Numbered from the stretch's first letter, positions 1-7,143 are shown. The stretch is DNA of 7,689 nucleotides from Polynucleobacter sp. UBA962 (GCA_002292975.1 DBCI01000002.1:25169-32857), one strand, 5' to 3'. Numbers and translations are program-made. The notes: generated from the letters alone by a model not told the origin.

Positions 1-806
1 CCAACCCAAGGGTCATCGCCTAATTGCTTAATACCCAAGGAAACACGGTTCTTTTCTTGATCAAACTTCAAAATCTTGGCAGTTACTTCTTGACCAACGG
101 TCAACATCTCGCTGGGATGACGCACGCGACGCCATGCCAAATCGGTAATGTGCAAGAGTCCATCGATACCACCGAGGTCCACGAATGCGCCGTAATCGGT
201 AATATTTTTGATGGTGCCTTGAACAACGCTACCCTCTTGGAGGTTGGACATCATCTTGGCGCGCTCTTCGCCTTGGCTAGCTTCTACAACAGCACGACGA
301 GAGAGGACTACGTTATTACGCTTACGATCTAATTTAATGACCTTGAACTCCATGGTCTTGCCTTCATAAGGACTGGTGTCCTTAATGGGGCGAGTATCGA
401 CCAAAGAGCCTGGGAGGAAGGCACGGATACCGTTAACCATAACGGTCAGGCCACCCTTCACTTTGCCAGTCACGGTACCGGTCACGATCTCTGCGCCTTC
501 AAGCGCTTTCTCAAGGTTCATCCATGAGGCCAAGCGCTTCGCTTTGTCGCGGGATAGGATGGTGTCGCCATAACCATTTTCCAGTGCATCAATTGCAACT
601 GAAACGAAATCACCAGGATTGACTTCGAGCTCACCCTGGTCATTTTGGAATTCTTCAACGGGAATAAATGCTTCGGACTTCAGTCCAGCATTCACAACGA
701 CAAAATTATGATCAATACGAACAACTTCGGCCGAAATAACCTGGCCGGTTTTCATATTGGAACGAGTTAGGGATTCTTCAAATAGTTCTGCAAACGATTC
801 AGACAT
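1..806 (-). CDS. rpsA: 30S ribosomal protein S1, N-terminal half (runs off the left edge)
   Basis: S1 binds mRNA on the 30S subunit and helps initiate translation of messages with weak or structured start regions. The frame reads from ATG at 806 to the window edge without a stop: 268 complete codons of a protein usually about 560 residues long. The N-terminus [13 protein letters not shown] is typical of betaproteobacterial S1. Three S1 (OB-fold) repeats are visible, at about residues 19-86, 104-170 and 191-260. The third has the classic pattern [20 protein letters not shown], followed by [10 protein letters not shown], and the visible part ends at GDDPWV, a conserved inter-repeat motif. Repeats 1-2 are the ribosome-binding part of the family and later repeats bind RNA. 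It is last in the visible cluster, 96 nt after cmk, an order common in proteobacteria. Its start lacks a clear Shine-Dalgarno, and the leader is structured (see separate entries). Identity is certain; the C-terminal half is outside the window. Confidence 0.98.
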   Translation of the reverse strand, partial: MSESFAELFEESLTRSNMKTGQVISAEVVRIDHNFVVVNAGLKSEAFIPVEEFQNDQGELEVNPGDFVSVAIDALENGYGDTILSRDKAKRLASWMNLEKALEGAEIVTGTVTGKVKGGLTVMVNGIRAFLPGSLVDTRPIKDTSPYEGKTMEFKVIKLDRKRNNVVLSRRAVVEASQGEERAKMMSNLQEGSVVQGTIKNITDYGAFVDLGGIDGLLHITDLAWRRVRHPSEMLTVGQEVTAKILKFDQEKNRVSLGIKQLGDDPWV

Positions 807-823
807 GAGTTTCACTTTTTGTG

Positions 824-841
824 CCGTCAAACAACCGACGG
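824..841 (-). promoter_or_regulatory. rpsA leader hairpin next to a start without Shine-Dalgarno
   Basis: On the minus strand CCGTC (841-837) and GACGG (828-824) are perfect complements around an 8-nt loop, GGTTGTTT. The stem ends 17 nt before the rpsA ATG at 806. The sequence between stem and start, CACAAAAAGTGAAACTC, has no AGGAGG-like core, only a short GTGA. E. coli rpsA is known to have a structured leader without a canonical Shine-Dalgarno, through which S1 represses its own translation. A similar role here is an inference from position and architecture, because the primary sequence does not obviously match. Confidence 0.35.
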
Positions 842-847
842 GTTAAG

Positions 848-895
848 TTAATAAAACTTTAGAAGGCGGGCAATGCCGTAGATGCCGACTAAAGT
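848..895 (-). terminator. Terminator-like hairpin between cmk and rpsA
   Basis: Read on the minus strand, ACTTTAG (895-889) and CTAAAGT (862-856) form a perfect 7-bp inverted repeat. Inside it, GGC (886-884) can pair with GCC (867-865), and a small GGC-ATT-GCC hairpin sits in the centre (877-869). The 3' arm runs straight into TTTATTAA (855-848), so arm plus tail give TTTTATT. This resembles an intrinsic terminator, but the outer stem is AT-rich and the T-run is interrupted, so full termination is doubtful. It lies 7 nt after the cmk stop and 41 nt before the rpsA start. It may be a partial terminator or attenuator, an RNA processing or stabilising element, or part of the rpsA leader. The mirror reading on the plus strand has no T-run after it. 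Confidence 0.45.
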
Positions 896-902
896 GCCAA
901 AA

Positions 903-1583
903 CTACAGTTGGCGGTGCAATTCTGCGTACCAACTTACAACTTGCGCAACCGCTTGGTCAACCGATAAATTCGATGTATCTAGCAAATACGCCCCTTCCA
1001 CACGTTGGAGGGGCGCAGTCCCTCGATTGGTATCTCGGGCATCGCGTTCCTTCAAATCTTGCAAAAGGACGTCCATTCTAGCAGAAATTCCCTTAGCGAT
1101 CAATTGCTTATATCGACGCTCTGCTCTAGCCTGGACAGTGGCCGTCAAATAGACCTTTAAAACTGCATCAGTAAAGATACGGCTAGCCATATCGCGGCCG
1201 TCCGCCACCAGGCCGGGCTGCTCCCTAAAAGACTGCTGGAGTACCAATAAAGCATCTCTTACCTCAGGGTAGATTGCCAATTGAGAGGCGCGGGTCCCTA
1301 TTTTTTCCTTCCGAATCGCCTCGCTTACATCCTTGCCGGCCAGTAAAACCTCATCATCCCTAAATTCAATTTGCATTTCTGAGGCAAGACGACCAAGGGC
1401 GGATGGATCCTTTACCGAAATCCCTTCTTTATCGCTTGCCAAAGCAACCAGGCGATAAAGAGCGCCACTATCTAAATAATGAAATCCCAATTGGGCGGCA
1501 ACGCGCATAGCCACCGTTCCCTTACCGGAGGCAGTAGGACCATCAATAGCGATAACGGGGGGTAGATTACTTGCTACTTTCAT
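903..1583 (-). CDS. cmk: (d)CMP kinase (cytidylate kinase)
   Basis: Transfers phosphate from ATP to CMP or dCMP, recycling cytidine nucleotides from RNA turnover and lipid synthesis; cytosolic. The 226 residues match the family (E. coli about 227). A Walker A P-loop, GPTASGKGT, lies at residues 15-23. The CMP-binding set seems complete: S39 and R44 in [10 protein letters not shown]100, R109, R130-D131 in DGRDM, and R180 and D184 in KERDARD. The lid region RAERRYKQL follows at about 153-161. One oddity is ASRIFTDA after GRDM, where the family usually has GTV(V/I)FPDA. The gene starts 9 nt after the aroA stop. No Shine-Dalgarno is visible (the spacer is TTAAATCCC), so reinitiation by ribosomes leaving aroA is plausible. 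The chosen ATG puts ten residues before the first beta-strand motif AIDG, close to the norm. Identity is secure. Confidence 0.96.
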   Translation of the reverse strand: MKVASNLPPVIAIDGPTASGKGTVAMRVAAQLGFHYLDSGALYRLVALASDKEGISVKDPSALGRLASEMQIEFRDDEVLLAGKDVSEAIRKEKIGTRASQLAIYPEVRDALLVLQQSFREQPGLVADGRDMASRIFTDAVLKVYLTATVQARAERRYKQLIAKGISARMDVLLQDLKERDARDTNRGTAPLQRVEGAYLLDTSNLSVDQAVAQVVSWYAELHRQL

Positions 1584-1592
1584 GGGATTTAA

Positions 1593-2906
1593 TTAATACG
1601 TGATGCTGGCTAACTCAGAAAAATAATGGGGGAAGGTTTTGGCAACACAATTTGGATCATTAATCTGAATTGACTTAGGGCCAAACGCACTTAATGAAAA
1701 GCACATAGCCATACGATGGTCATCATAGGTATCAATTCCATCTGCCGGTGACTGCCAATCTTGTTGCTCCAGGGGCTCAATCTCAATAAAATCTGCTCCC
1801 TCAATAACGATGGCGCCTAATTTACGCAACTCCTTAGCCATCGCAGCAATTCGGTCCGTTTCCTTAACACGCCAACTCGCAATCTTTTCTAGCCGGGTCT
1901 TGCCCTTAGCAAATAGAGCCATGATCGCCAAGGTCATTGCTGCATCGGGTATGGTAGTGCAATCGATGGTGATGCCATTTAACTGGCCATGACGAACACC
2001 ACTAGTTTGTAAATAATGATCGCCACGCAGAACCACAGCTCCCATTTTTTCAATGGCATCGGCAAAGGCAATATCCCCCTGAATACTTGTTTTACCAACT
2101 CCCAAAACACGAACCGGCCCTTGTCCCAAAACTCCAGCTGCCAAGAAATAGGATGCTGATGAGGCATCGCCTTCAACATACAAAGTCTGTGGGCTGGTAT
2201 AGACAGCGCCTGCCTCCGTGGAAGAAATCACAAAGGTATTTTGGTCGGGGGAGTTCACCACAACCCCAAAGCGAGCCATGAGCTTTATGGTGATATCAAT
2301 ATATGGGCGAGAAATTAATTCTCCAAGCACCTCAATCCGAATTGCTTGGCGAGCGATTAAGGGTAAAGCCATTAATAAAGCGGTTAAGAATTGGCTTGAT
2401 ACATCACCTCGAACTCGAATCACATCCGGTAAATTCAGCTTACTCTTGTGAATCAACAAGGGCGGATAACCTACATCCTTTTCGTAATCAATCTGCGCCC
2501 CTACTTGCTTGAGGCCGTCAACCAGATCGCCAATGGGGCGCTCATGCATCCGGGGTACGCCTGATAAACGGTAATTACCTTCCTGCATCACTAATGCAGC
2601 CGTTAATGGACGAATTGCAGTACCCGCATTACCCATGAATAAATCCGCTTCTTTATTTGGGAACAGTCCGCCGCAACCCGTAACGACGCAATCTAAACCA
2701 CGATCTTCCACCGAAAGACCAAGCTGACGTAATGCATTGCGCATCACCTGCGTATCATCTGCATCCAATAATTGCTTGAGTGTTGTTACTCCATTTGCAA
2801 GAGCGGCCAATAACAAAACGCGATTTGAAATACTCTTGGAGCCTGGGAGGATGATTTCACCTTTTGCACCTTGAAATGGCCCAACCTGAATTGCTGGACT
2901 TGCCAT
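1593..2906 (-). CDS. aroA: 3-phosphoshikimate 1-carboxyvinyltransferase (EPSP synthase), class I type
   Basis: Joins phosphoenolpyruvate to shikimate-3-phosphate, the sixth step of the shikimate pathway, giving EPSP for chorismate synthesis. At 437 residues it is slightly longer than the E. coli enzyme (427). Visible motifs in order: [10 protein letters not shown] (residues 20-29, with K24, S25 and R29 for substrate binding), [12 protein letters not shown] (92-103), [58 protein letters not shown] (catalytic Asp), [12 protein letters not shown] (catalytic Glu and Lys), [11 protein letters not shown], and [13 protein letters not shown] near the end. G95, T96 and P100 keep the residues typical of the glyphosate-sensitive class I enzyme; sensitivity itself is inferred. 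The start overlaps the tyrA stop by one base (TAATG), implying translational coupling. Upstream GGGATGAG is only a weak ribosome-binding sequence. The gene is intact. Confidence 0.98.
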   Translation of the reverse strand: MASPAIQVGPFQGAKGEIILPGSKSISNRVLLLAALANGVTTLKQLLDADDTQVMRNALRQLGLSVEDRGLDCVVTGCGGLFPNKEADLFMGNAGTAIRPLTAALVMQEGNYRLSGVPRMHERPIGDLVDGLKQVGAQIDYEKDVGYPPLLIHKSKLNLPDVIRVRGDVSSQFLTALLMALPLIARQAIRIEVLGELISRPYIDITIKLMARFGVVVNSPDQNTFVISSTEAGAVYTSPQTLYVEGDASSASYFLAAGVLGQGPVRVLGVGKTSIQGDIAFADAIEKMGAVVLRGDHYLQTSGVRHGQLNGITIDCTTIPDAAMTLAIMALFAKGKTRLEKIASWRVKETDRIAAMAKELRKLGAIVIEGADFIEIEPLEQQDWQSPADGIDTYDDHRMAMCFSLSAFGPKSIQINDPNCVAKTFPHYFSELASITY

Positions 2907-3775
2907 TAAGACTCATCCCATTGCTGTCGTGCCTGGCTTGCCTTTTGAAAAACCTTTTCCAAACCATCTGCGTCCTCTTTGGCAATCATTTCACGCAGAC
3001 GCTGTGTGATGCTCAGATATTGATCGAGCTCTTTTAGAATCGCTTGCTTATTTGCGATGCAGATATCCCGCCACATTTCAGGGCTAGATGCAGCAATCCG
3101 CGTGAAATCCCTAAAGCCAGCCCCAGCATGCCCTAGTTTTTGCTCCGCATCTTCAGAGTTAAGAACGCTCGCCATCAAGGCATAGGAAAGGATATGTGGC
3201 AAGTGGGAAACAGCCGCATAAATCGCATCATGTTGAACTGCTGATATTCGTTTTATCTTGGAGCCTACCGTCATCCAGAATTGCTCAACCAACGCAACAT
3301 CCGCCACACTATTTTCTTGTAACTGACAAATAATCGTTTGCTTATCCTGAAACAAATCTGCTCGTGCAGCCGCGGCACCGTGCTGAGCTCCACCAGCAAT
3401 GGGATGCGCAGGAACAAACTGACAAACCTTCTTACCTAACGTTTCTTTAGCCGCCAAGATCACGTCGCACTTAGTACTGCCAGCGTCTGTAATAAGAGTA
3501 TTCGGACCTAAATGGGGCTCCATCTGAGTGAAGATTGCGCGCATTTGTGCGACTGGCACGCATACGACGATCCATTGTGAGGATCTGACGGCATCAGCTA
3601 AATCAGCCACTCGATCTATGGCGCCCATCTTGAGGGCTTGATCCAAATTAGCAGCGCTTCGTCCCACTCCAATCATTTGATGAACAACTTTAGCCTGCTT
3701 CAGTGCCAAACCCAAAGAAGCGCCTATCAAGCCCACGCCAACAATGCTAACCGTGCCAAATTGATTTGCACTCAT
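2906..3775 (-). CDS. tyrA: Prephenate (or arogenate/cyclohexadienyl) dehydrogenase
   Basis: Oxidatively decarboxylates prephenate to 4-hydroxyphenylpyruvate, or arogenate to tyrosine, the committed step to tyrosine. The 289 residues form a monofunctional TyrA without a fused chorismate mutase. A Rossmann glycine motif GVGLIG lies at residues 13-18. DAGSTK (97-102), AHPIAGG (123-129, with H124) and SHLPH (190-194, with H191) correspond to the catalytic Ser/His positions of the family, and [18 protein letters not shown] starts at 218. The C-terminal helices carry no visible ACT domain, so feedback control, if any, would act at the active site. The residue after beta-strand 2 lies in GVGRS, so NAD versus NADP preference and prephenate versus arogenate preference cannot be settled here. 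It overlaps hisC by 4 nt (ATGA) and aroA by 1 nt (TAATG), placing it in the most tightly coupled part of the cluster. Confidence 0.93.
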   Translation of the reverse strand: MSANQFGTVSIVGVGLIGASLGLALKQAKVVHQMIGVGRSAANLDQALKMGAIDRVADLADAVRSSQWIVVCVPVAQMRAIFTQMEPHLGPNTLITDAGSTKCDVILAAKETLGKKVCQFVPAHPIAGGAQHGAAAARADLFQDKQTIICQLQENSVADVALVEQFWMTVGSKIKRISAVQHDAIYAAVSHLPHILSYALMASVLNSEDAEQKLGHAGAGFRDFTRIAASSPEMWRDICIANKQAILKELDQYLSITQRLREMIAKEDADGLEKVFQKASQARQQWDES

Positions 3776-4908
3776 GCCAATACCTTGTCATCTTTTAAGA
3801 TTTGAGTAAAGGCATCTAGAAATGCAGCATTTTCTTGCGGCAAACCGATCGAGATGCGTAGCCACTGAGGCAGGCCATAGTTACCAACGGGTCGCACGAT
3901 TACGCCGCGCTTCAGAAGTTCTTGATTTACTCGAACACCAGCCTGATGATCGTTACCCACTTTTACAAGAACAAAATTACCCGAAGATGGCAAATAAGGC
4001 AGCTTCATTCGCTCAAAGGCCTCTGTTAGTTGCGCATAACCCGCTTTATTGAGTTCATAGCCTTTTTGTAAGAATGCTTCATCCTGTAAAGCAGCAATTG
4101 CAGCAGCTTGCGCTAGGCTATTCACATTAAAGGGTTGACGTATTCGATTCAGTAAGTCAGTTAAGGTGGGTTGAGCAATGCCGTAGCCAATGCGCAGTCC
4201 TGCTAAACCATAGGCCTTTGAAAAACTGCGTGACACAATTAAATTCGGATGAGCCCGAACCCAAGCAATTGCATCGTACCGCTGCTCCGGGGATAAATAT
4301 TCGTTATAGGCCTCATCCAAAACAATCACAACATGGGGTGGCACCTGAGAAATAAAAGAGGAAATAGCGTCGGGTTGTAAATAGCTGCCAGTCGGATTAT
4401 TTGGATTCGCAATAAAGACCAACTTAGCCTGGTCGCCTAAGGACTGAATCGTGCGAAGCATCGCCGGCAGATCATGGCCGTAATTTGAATCCGCAAGAAC
4501 CTCAATCGCTTTTGCTCCAATCGCTTGGGTAGCCAATGGATAGACGGCAAATGCATGTTTTGAGAACACCACTGCATCACCCGCATGGGCTACAGCACGA
4601 GCGGTTAGCTCGAGGATGTCATTACTCCCATTTCCGAGCGTAATCCAATCTTCAGGAACGCCAAGACGGTTGGATAAGACCTGCTTGAGCTCAAATCCAT
4701 TGGAGTCTGGATAACGCCCAAGCTCACTGGCAACCTTTAACATTGCTTGCTTAGCGGATTCCGGGATCCCAAGTGGGTTCTCATTGGAGGCCAATTTCAC
4801 AATCTTGCTTTCGTCTAGACCATACTCACGCGCAACCTCACTAATGGGCCTGCCACCTACATAAGGAGCAATTGCTTGCACATGGTCTAAACCAATTTTC
4901 GTTGCCAT
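3772..4908 (-). CDS. hisC: Histidinol-phosphate / aromatic amino acid aminotransferase (HisC family, class I/II PLP)
   Basis: A PLP-dependent aminotransferase of 378 residues, complete for HisC. Motifs: KLASNENPLG (38-47), GNGSNDILE (92-100), ANPNNPTG (167-174), LDEAYNEY (197-204), SRSFSKAYGLAGLRIGYG (226-243) with K231 as the likely Schiff-base lysine and R239 next to the cofactor phosphate, and WLRISIG (349-355) with R351 for the substrate carboxylate. HisC enzymes convert imidazole acetol phosphate and glutamate to histidinol phosphate, and many also transaminate phenylpyruvate and 4-hydroxyphenylpyruvate. Its place between pheA and tyrA, away from any his gene in view, suggests an aromatic role, alone or alongside histidine synthesis. 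This copy is the one called hisHb/hisC2 in related clusters. It starts 30 nt after pheA with no clear Shine-Dalgarno, and its stop overlaps the tyrA start (ATGA). Family is certain; physiological substrate is inferred. Confidence 0.92.
   Translation of the reverse strand: MATKIGLDHVQAIAPYVGGRPISEVAREYGLDESKIVKLASNENPLGIPESAKQAMLKVASELGRYPDSNGFELKQVLSNRLGVPEDWITLGNGSNDILELTARAVAHAGDAVVFSKHAFAVYPLATQAIGAKAIEVLADSNYGHDLPAMLRTIQSLGDQAKLVFIANPNNPTGSYLQPDAISSFISQVPPHVVIVLDEAYNEYLSPEQRYDAIAWVRAHPNLIVSRSFSKAYGLAGLRIGYGIAQPTLTDLLNRIRQPFNVNSLAQAAAIAALQDEAFLQKGYELNKAGYAQLTEAFERMKLPYLPSSGNFVLVKVGNDHQAGVRVNQELLKRGVIVRPVGNYGLPQWLRISIGLPQENAAFLDAFTQILKDDKVLA
3783..3786 (-). promoter_or_regulatory. Shine-Dalgarno of tyrA inside the hisC end
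   Basis: On the minus strand AAGG lies 7 nt before the tyrA ATG at 3775, inside the last codons of hisC. Together with the ATGA overlap it supports ATG 3775 as the start and suggests tyrA can load ribosomes on its own as well as by coupling. Confidence 0.5.
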
Positions 4909-4938
4909 TGACGTGTGATGAACTTAATTAGGATGTTC

Positions 4939-6021
4939 TTAATTTTTAGCTCTCGGGTAAGAGCCAAGCTTTTTATAAAACGCGGCAATTGTCTTTAACT
5001 CGTCAATTGCTTTGGCCACTTTTACATCCTCTGCATGACCTTCAATATCAATGTAGAAGTGATACTCCCAAGAGCCCTTGCGAGCCGGTCTAGACTCAAA
5101 GCGGGTCATCGAGACGCCATGTTTGGCCAATGGGGCAAGCAAGTGATGAACGGCGCCAGGTTGATTGGAAACCGACAACACCAACGAGGTTTGATCGTGA
5201 CCGCAAGGCTGACATGCGTATTGGCCAATCACCACAAAGCGAGTGCGATTATTGGGGTCATCCTGAATTTGCGCAGAGATGATTTGTAATCCATAGGCAA
5301 TTTGCGCAGGATCCCCAGCAATCGCCGCAATACTGTTATCAAGGCTGGCCATACGCGCAGCTTCTGCATTGCTACTGACCGCTTGGCGTTGTAATTGCGG
5401 GGCATGCGTACTAAGCCATTGCTGACACTGGGCTAATGCTTGTGCGTGAGCACAGACCGTCTTGATGCCATCCAAACTTCCCGTTTTGCTAAGAAGGTGA
5501 TGCCGAATGGGTAATACCACTTCACCGCTAATTTGTAGAGGGCTCTCCAACAGCAAATCGAGAGTGCGCGAGACAGCTCCCTCGCTGGAGTTCTCCACTG
5601 GCACCACCCCAAAATCAGCGGCACCTTTTTCAACGGATTTGAATACCTCATCCAAACTGGCGCAAGGTAAGCCCTGAATCGATTGTCCAAAAAACTGTTG
5701 TGCAGCCAACTCAGAAAAAGTACCAACAGGGCCTAAGTATGCAATTGTTTGCCTTGATTCCAATGCTCTGCACGCCGACATAATCTCGCGCCAGATCGAG
5801 GCAATCCCATCGGGAAGCAAAGGCCCTGAATTTTTACCGAGGACATTCTGAATAACCTGATTCTCACGCTCAGGCCGAAAAATAGGTGTTGAGGATTCGT
5901 TTTTAATATGGCCGACCTCTTGGGCTGCCTTCGCTCTCTTAGAGAGAAGGGTTAAGAGCTCAGCGTCAATCGCATCAATCTTGGCGCGCAAGGGGGCTAA
6001 TCGTTGATCATCATTCGACAT
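4939..6021 (-). CDS. pheA: Bifunctional chorismate mutase / prephenate dehydratase (P-protein)
   Basis: Converts chorismate to prephenate and then to phenylpyruvate, the branch leading to phenylalanine. The 360 residues show three domains in order. An AroQ-type chorismate mutase spans about 1-90, with R12, R29, K40 and the FRPERENQV region around 48-56. The prephenate dehydratase spans about 92-267, from IAYLGPVGTFSE through VVPVENSSEGAVSRTLD to the catalytic TRF motif T260-R261-F262. A C-terminal ACT domain spans about 278-353, with NQPGAVHHLL and the ESRP motif (309-312) that binds phenylalanine in the family, so feedback inhibition by phenylalanine is expected. It overlaps the serC stop by one base (TAATG) and has a good Shine-Dalgarno, GAGAGG. 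No leader peptide or attenuator can precede it because serC abuts directly, unlike the enteric pheA leader. The gene is intact. Confidence 0.98.
   Translation of the reverse strand: MSNDDQRLAPLRAKIDAIDAELLTLLSKRAKAAQEVGHIKNESSTPIFRPERENQVIQNVLGKNSGPLLPDGIASIWREIMSACRALESRQTIAYLGPVGTFSELAAQQFFGQSIQGLPCASLDEVFKSVEKGAADFGVVPVENSSEGAVSRTLDLLLESPLQISGEVVLPIRHHLLSKTGSLDGIKTVCAHAQALAQCQQWLSTHAPQLQRQAVSSNAEAARMASLDNSIAAIAGDPAQIAYGLQIISAQIQDDPNNRTRFVVIGQYACQPCGHDQTSLVLSVSNQPGAVHHLLAPLAKHGVSMTRFESRPARKGSWEYHFYIDIEGHAEDVKVAKAIDELKTIAAFYKKLGSYPRAKN
4949..4964 (-). other. Small hairpin at the 3' end of pheA
   Basis: On the minus strand GCTCT (4964-4960) and AGAGC (4953-4949) form a perfect 5-bp stem with a 6-nt loop, TACCCG; a G-U pair could extend it. 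It lies in the last codons of pheA, about 40 nt before the hisC start. The minus strand continues AAAAATTAAG with no T-run, so it is not a terminator for this operon. Five base pairs in coding sequence can arise by chance. It is listed because it sits at the longest gap inside the serC-to-cmk run. Confidence 0.2.
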
Positions 6022-7115
6022 TAAGCGCGCCTCTCAAATTCCTGCATGAACGCCAGTAGGGTTTCAACTCCAGCAATTGGCATCGCGTTGTAGATGCTCG
6101 CCCGCATCCCGCCAGCGGCTTTATGACCGCGCAGTGCAGCCAACCCTGCCTCACTGGACTGTGCCAAAAACTCTGCATTTAAACGCTCGTCTTTCAGAAA
6201 AAAAGTAACATTTGTTCTCGACCGGCAATTTTTGTTGACCCGACTCTCATATAGAGAGCTTTGATCAATGAAGTCATATAACAAAGATGATTTAACCTGG
6301 CTTCGGCGTTCCATCTCTACGACCCCGCCCTGTCGCTTAATCCACTTAAATACTAAGCCTGAAAGATAAATTGGGAAAGTGGGGGGGGTATTAAACATCG
6401 ACTGATTGGCAGCCTCCTTCGCCCAATCCCAAATCGATGGGGTAATACTCATTGCATGCCCCATCAAGTCCTTGCGCACGATCACAATAGTGACACCAGC
6501 AGGCCCAATATTCTTCTGGGCGCCCGCAAATAAAACACCACAACGGCGCACATCCATCTTTTTAGACAAGATATTACTTGAAATATCGGCAACTAAAGGG
6601 GTGCCACCAACATCTGGAAAGTTTGCAAACTCAACGCCACCAATGGTCTCATTGGCGCAAATATGAACATAGGCAGAATCATCAGAGAGCTTCCAAGAAT
6701 TACGCTCTGGAATAGTCCGAAATTGATCATCAAGGGATGAAGCGGCAATATGGGCTTCTCCATATTTTTGTGCTTCCTTCACTGATTTCTCTGACCAAAT
6801 TCCTGTGACGACAAAGTCGGCTTTAGGCTTTTTTGCCAAAGGCATAAGATTCATGGGAACCGCAGCATTTTGACCAATGCCACCCCCTTGCAATAGCAAA
6901 ATCTCATAATCATCCGGAATCAACATCAACTCACGCAGATCGGTGAGCGTCTCTTCATAAACCGCCATGAACTCTTTGCTTCGATGACTGATCTCCATCA
7001 CGCTTGTACCAAGACCATGCCAATTTAGAAGCTCATCGGAAGCCTGCTGCAAGACCTCCTCTGGCAAGGTTGCTGGGCCCGCTGCGAAGTTATAAATGCG
7101 GCGGTCAAAACTCAT
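6021..7115 (-). CDS. serC: Phosphoserine / phosphohydroxythreonine aminotransferase
   Basis: Transaminates 3-phosphohydroxypyruvate to phosphoserine, and in the family also acts in the DXP-dependent route to pyridoxal phosphate (the older name is pdxF). The 364 residues match E. coli SerC (362). Motifs: YNFAAGPATLPEEVL (8-22), GTSVMEISHRSKEF (36-49, with H44-R45), LLLQGGGIGQNAA (73-85), VADISSN (175-181, D177 contacting the PLP ring), FAGAQKNIGPAG (196-207, K201 the likely Schiff-base lysine), FNTPPTFPIYLSGLVFKW (241-258), and GHKAAGGMRASIYNAMP (330-346) for phosphate and carboxylate binding. It starts 28 nt after gyrA with no visible Shine-Dalgarno and no terminator between them, so some transcription from gyrA seems likely. 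Codons for T243-P245 contain a run of eight C on the coding strand (6381-6388), a possible slippage site, but the frame is intact. Identity is secure. Confidence 0.98.
   Translation of the reverse strand: MSFDRRIYNFAAGPATLPEEVLQQASDELLNWHGLGTSVMEISHRSKEFMAVYEETLTDLRELMLIPDDYEILLLQGGGIGQNAAVPMNLMPLAKKPKADFVVTGIWSEKSVKEAQKYGEAHIAASSLDDQFRTIPERNSWKLSDDSAYVHICANETIGGVEFANFPDVGGTPLVADISSNILSKKMDVRRCGVLFAGAQKNIGPAGVTIVIVRKDLMGHAMSITPSIWDWAKEAANQSMFNTPPTFPIYLSGLVFKWIKRQGGVVEMERRSQVKSSLLYDFIDQSSLYESRVNKNCRSRTNVTFFLKDERLNAEFLAQSSEAGLAALRGHKAAGGMRASIYNAMPIAGVETLLAFMQEFERRA
6030..6035 (-). promoter_or_regulatory. Shine-Dalgarno of pheA inside the serC end
   Basis: GAGAGG on the minus strand lies 8 nt before the pheA ATG at 6021, within the codons for the serC C-terminal ERRA. 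It is the best ribosome-binding sequence at any junction in the window and confirms the start that overlaps the serC stop. Confidence 0.7.
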
Positions 7116-7143
7116 GATGATTTATGGTTTCAGATTGATGAAA

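Noticed and set aside
24..332. Plus-strand ORF of 102 codons opposite rpsA
   Set aside because: It is antisense to an intact, highly conserved S1 frame, has no recognisable protein family or Shine-Dalgarno, and its composition mirrors the opposite strand.
842..875. A sigma-70 promoter for rpsA in the cmk-rpsA gap
   Set aside because: The best candidates (TTGCCC, 17 nt, TAACTT; or TTGCCC, 14 nt, TATTAA) match the consensus poorly or have wrong spacing, and they overlap the hairpin.
1810..2512. Several overlapping plus-strand ORFs (1810-1992, 2087-2281, 2218-2451, 2303-2512) and a minus-strand ORF at 1979-2179 within aroA
   Set aside because: All lie inside the complete aroA frame, overlap each other, and show no family motifs; they look like chance open frames.
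4949..4976. Plus-strand intrinsic terminator (GCTCT stem then TTTTT)
   Set aside because: The T-run starts only after a 5-nt gap from the stem, the stem is 5 bp, and no plus-strand gene would use it.
5035..5726. Plus-strand ORF 5035-5289 and minus-strand ORF 5433-5726 inside pheA
   Set aside because: The pheA frame is continuous with motifs throughout, so these alternative frames are shadows.
6406..6666. Plus-strand ORF inside serC
   Set aside because: Antisense to the SerC active-site region, with no supporting start signal or homology.
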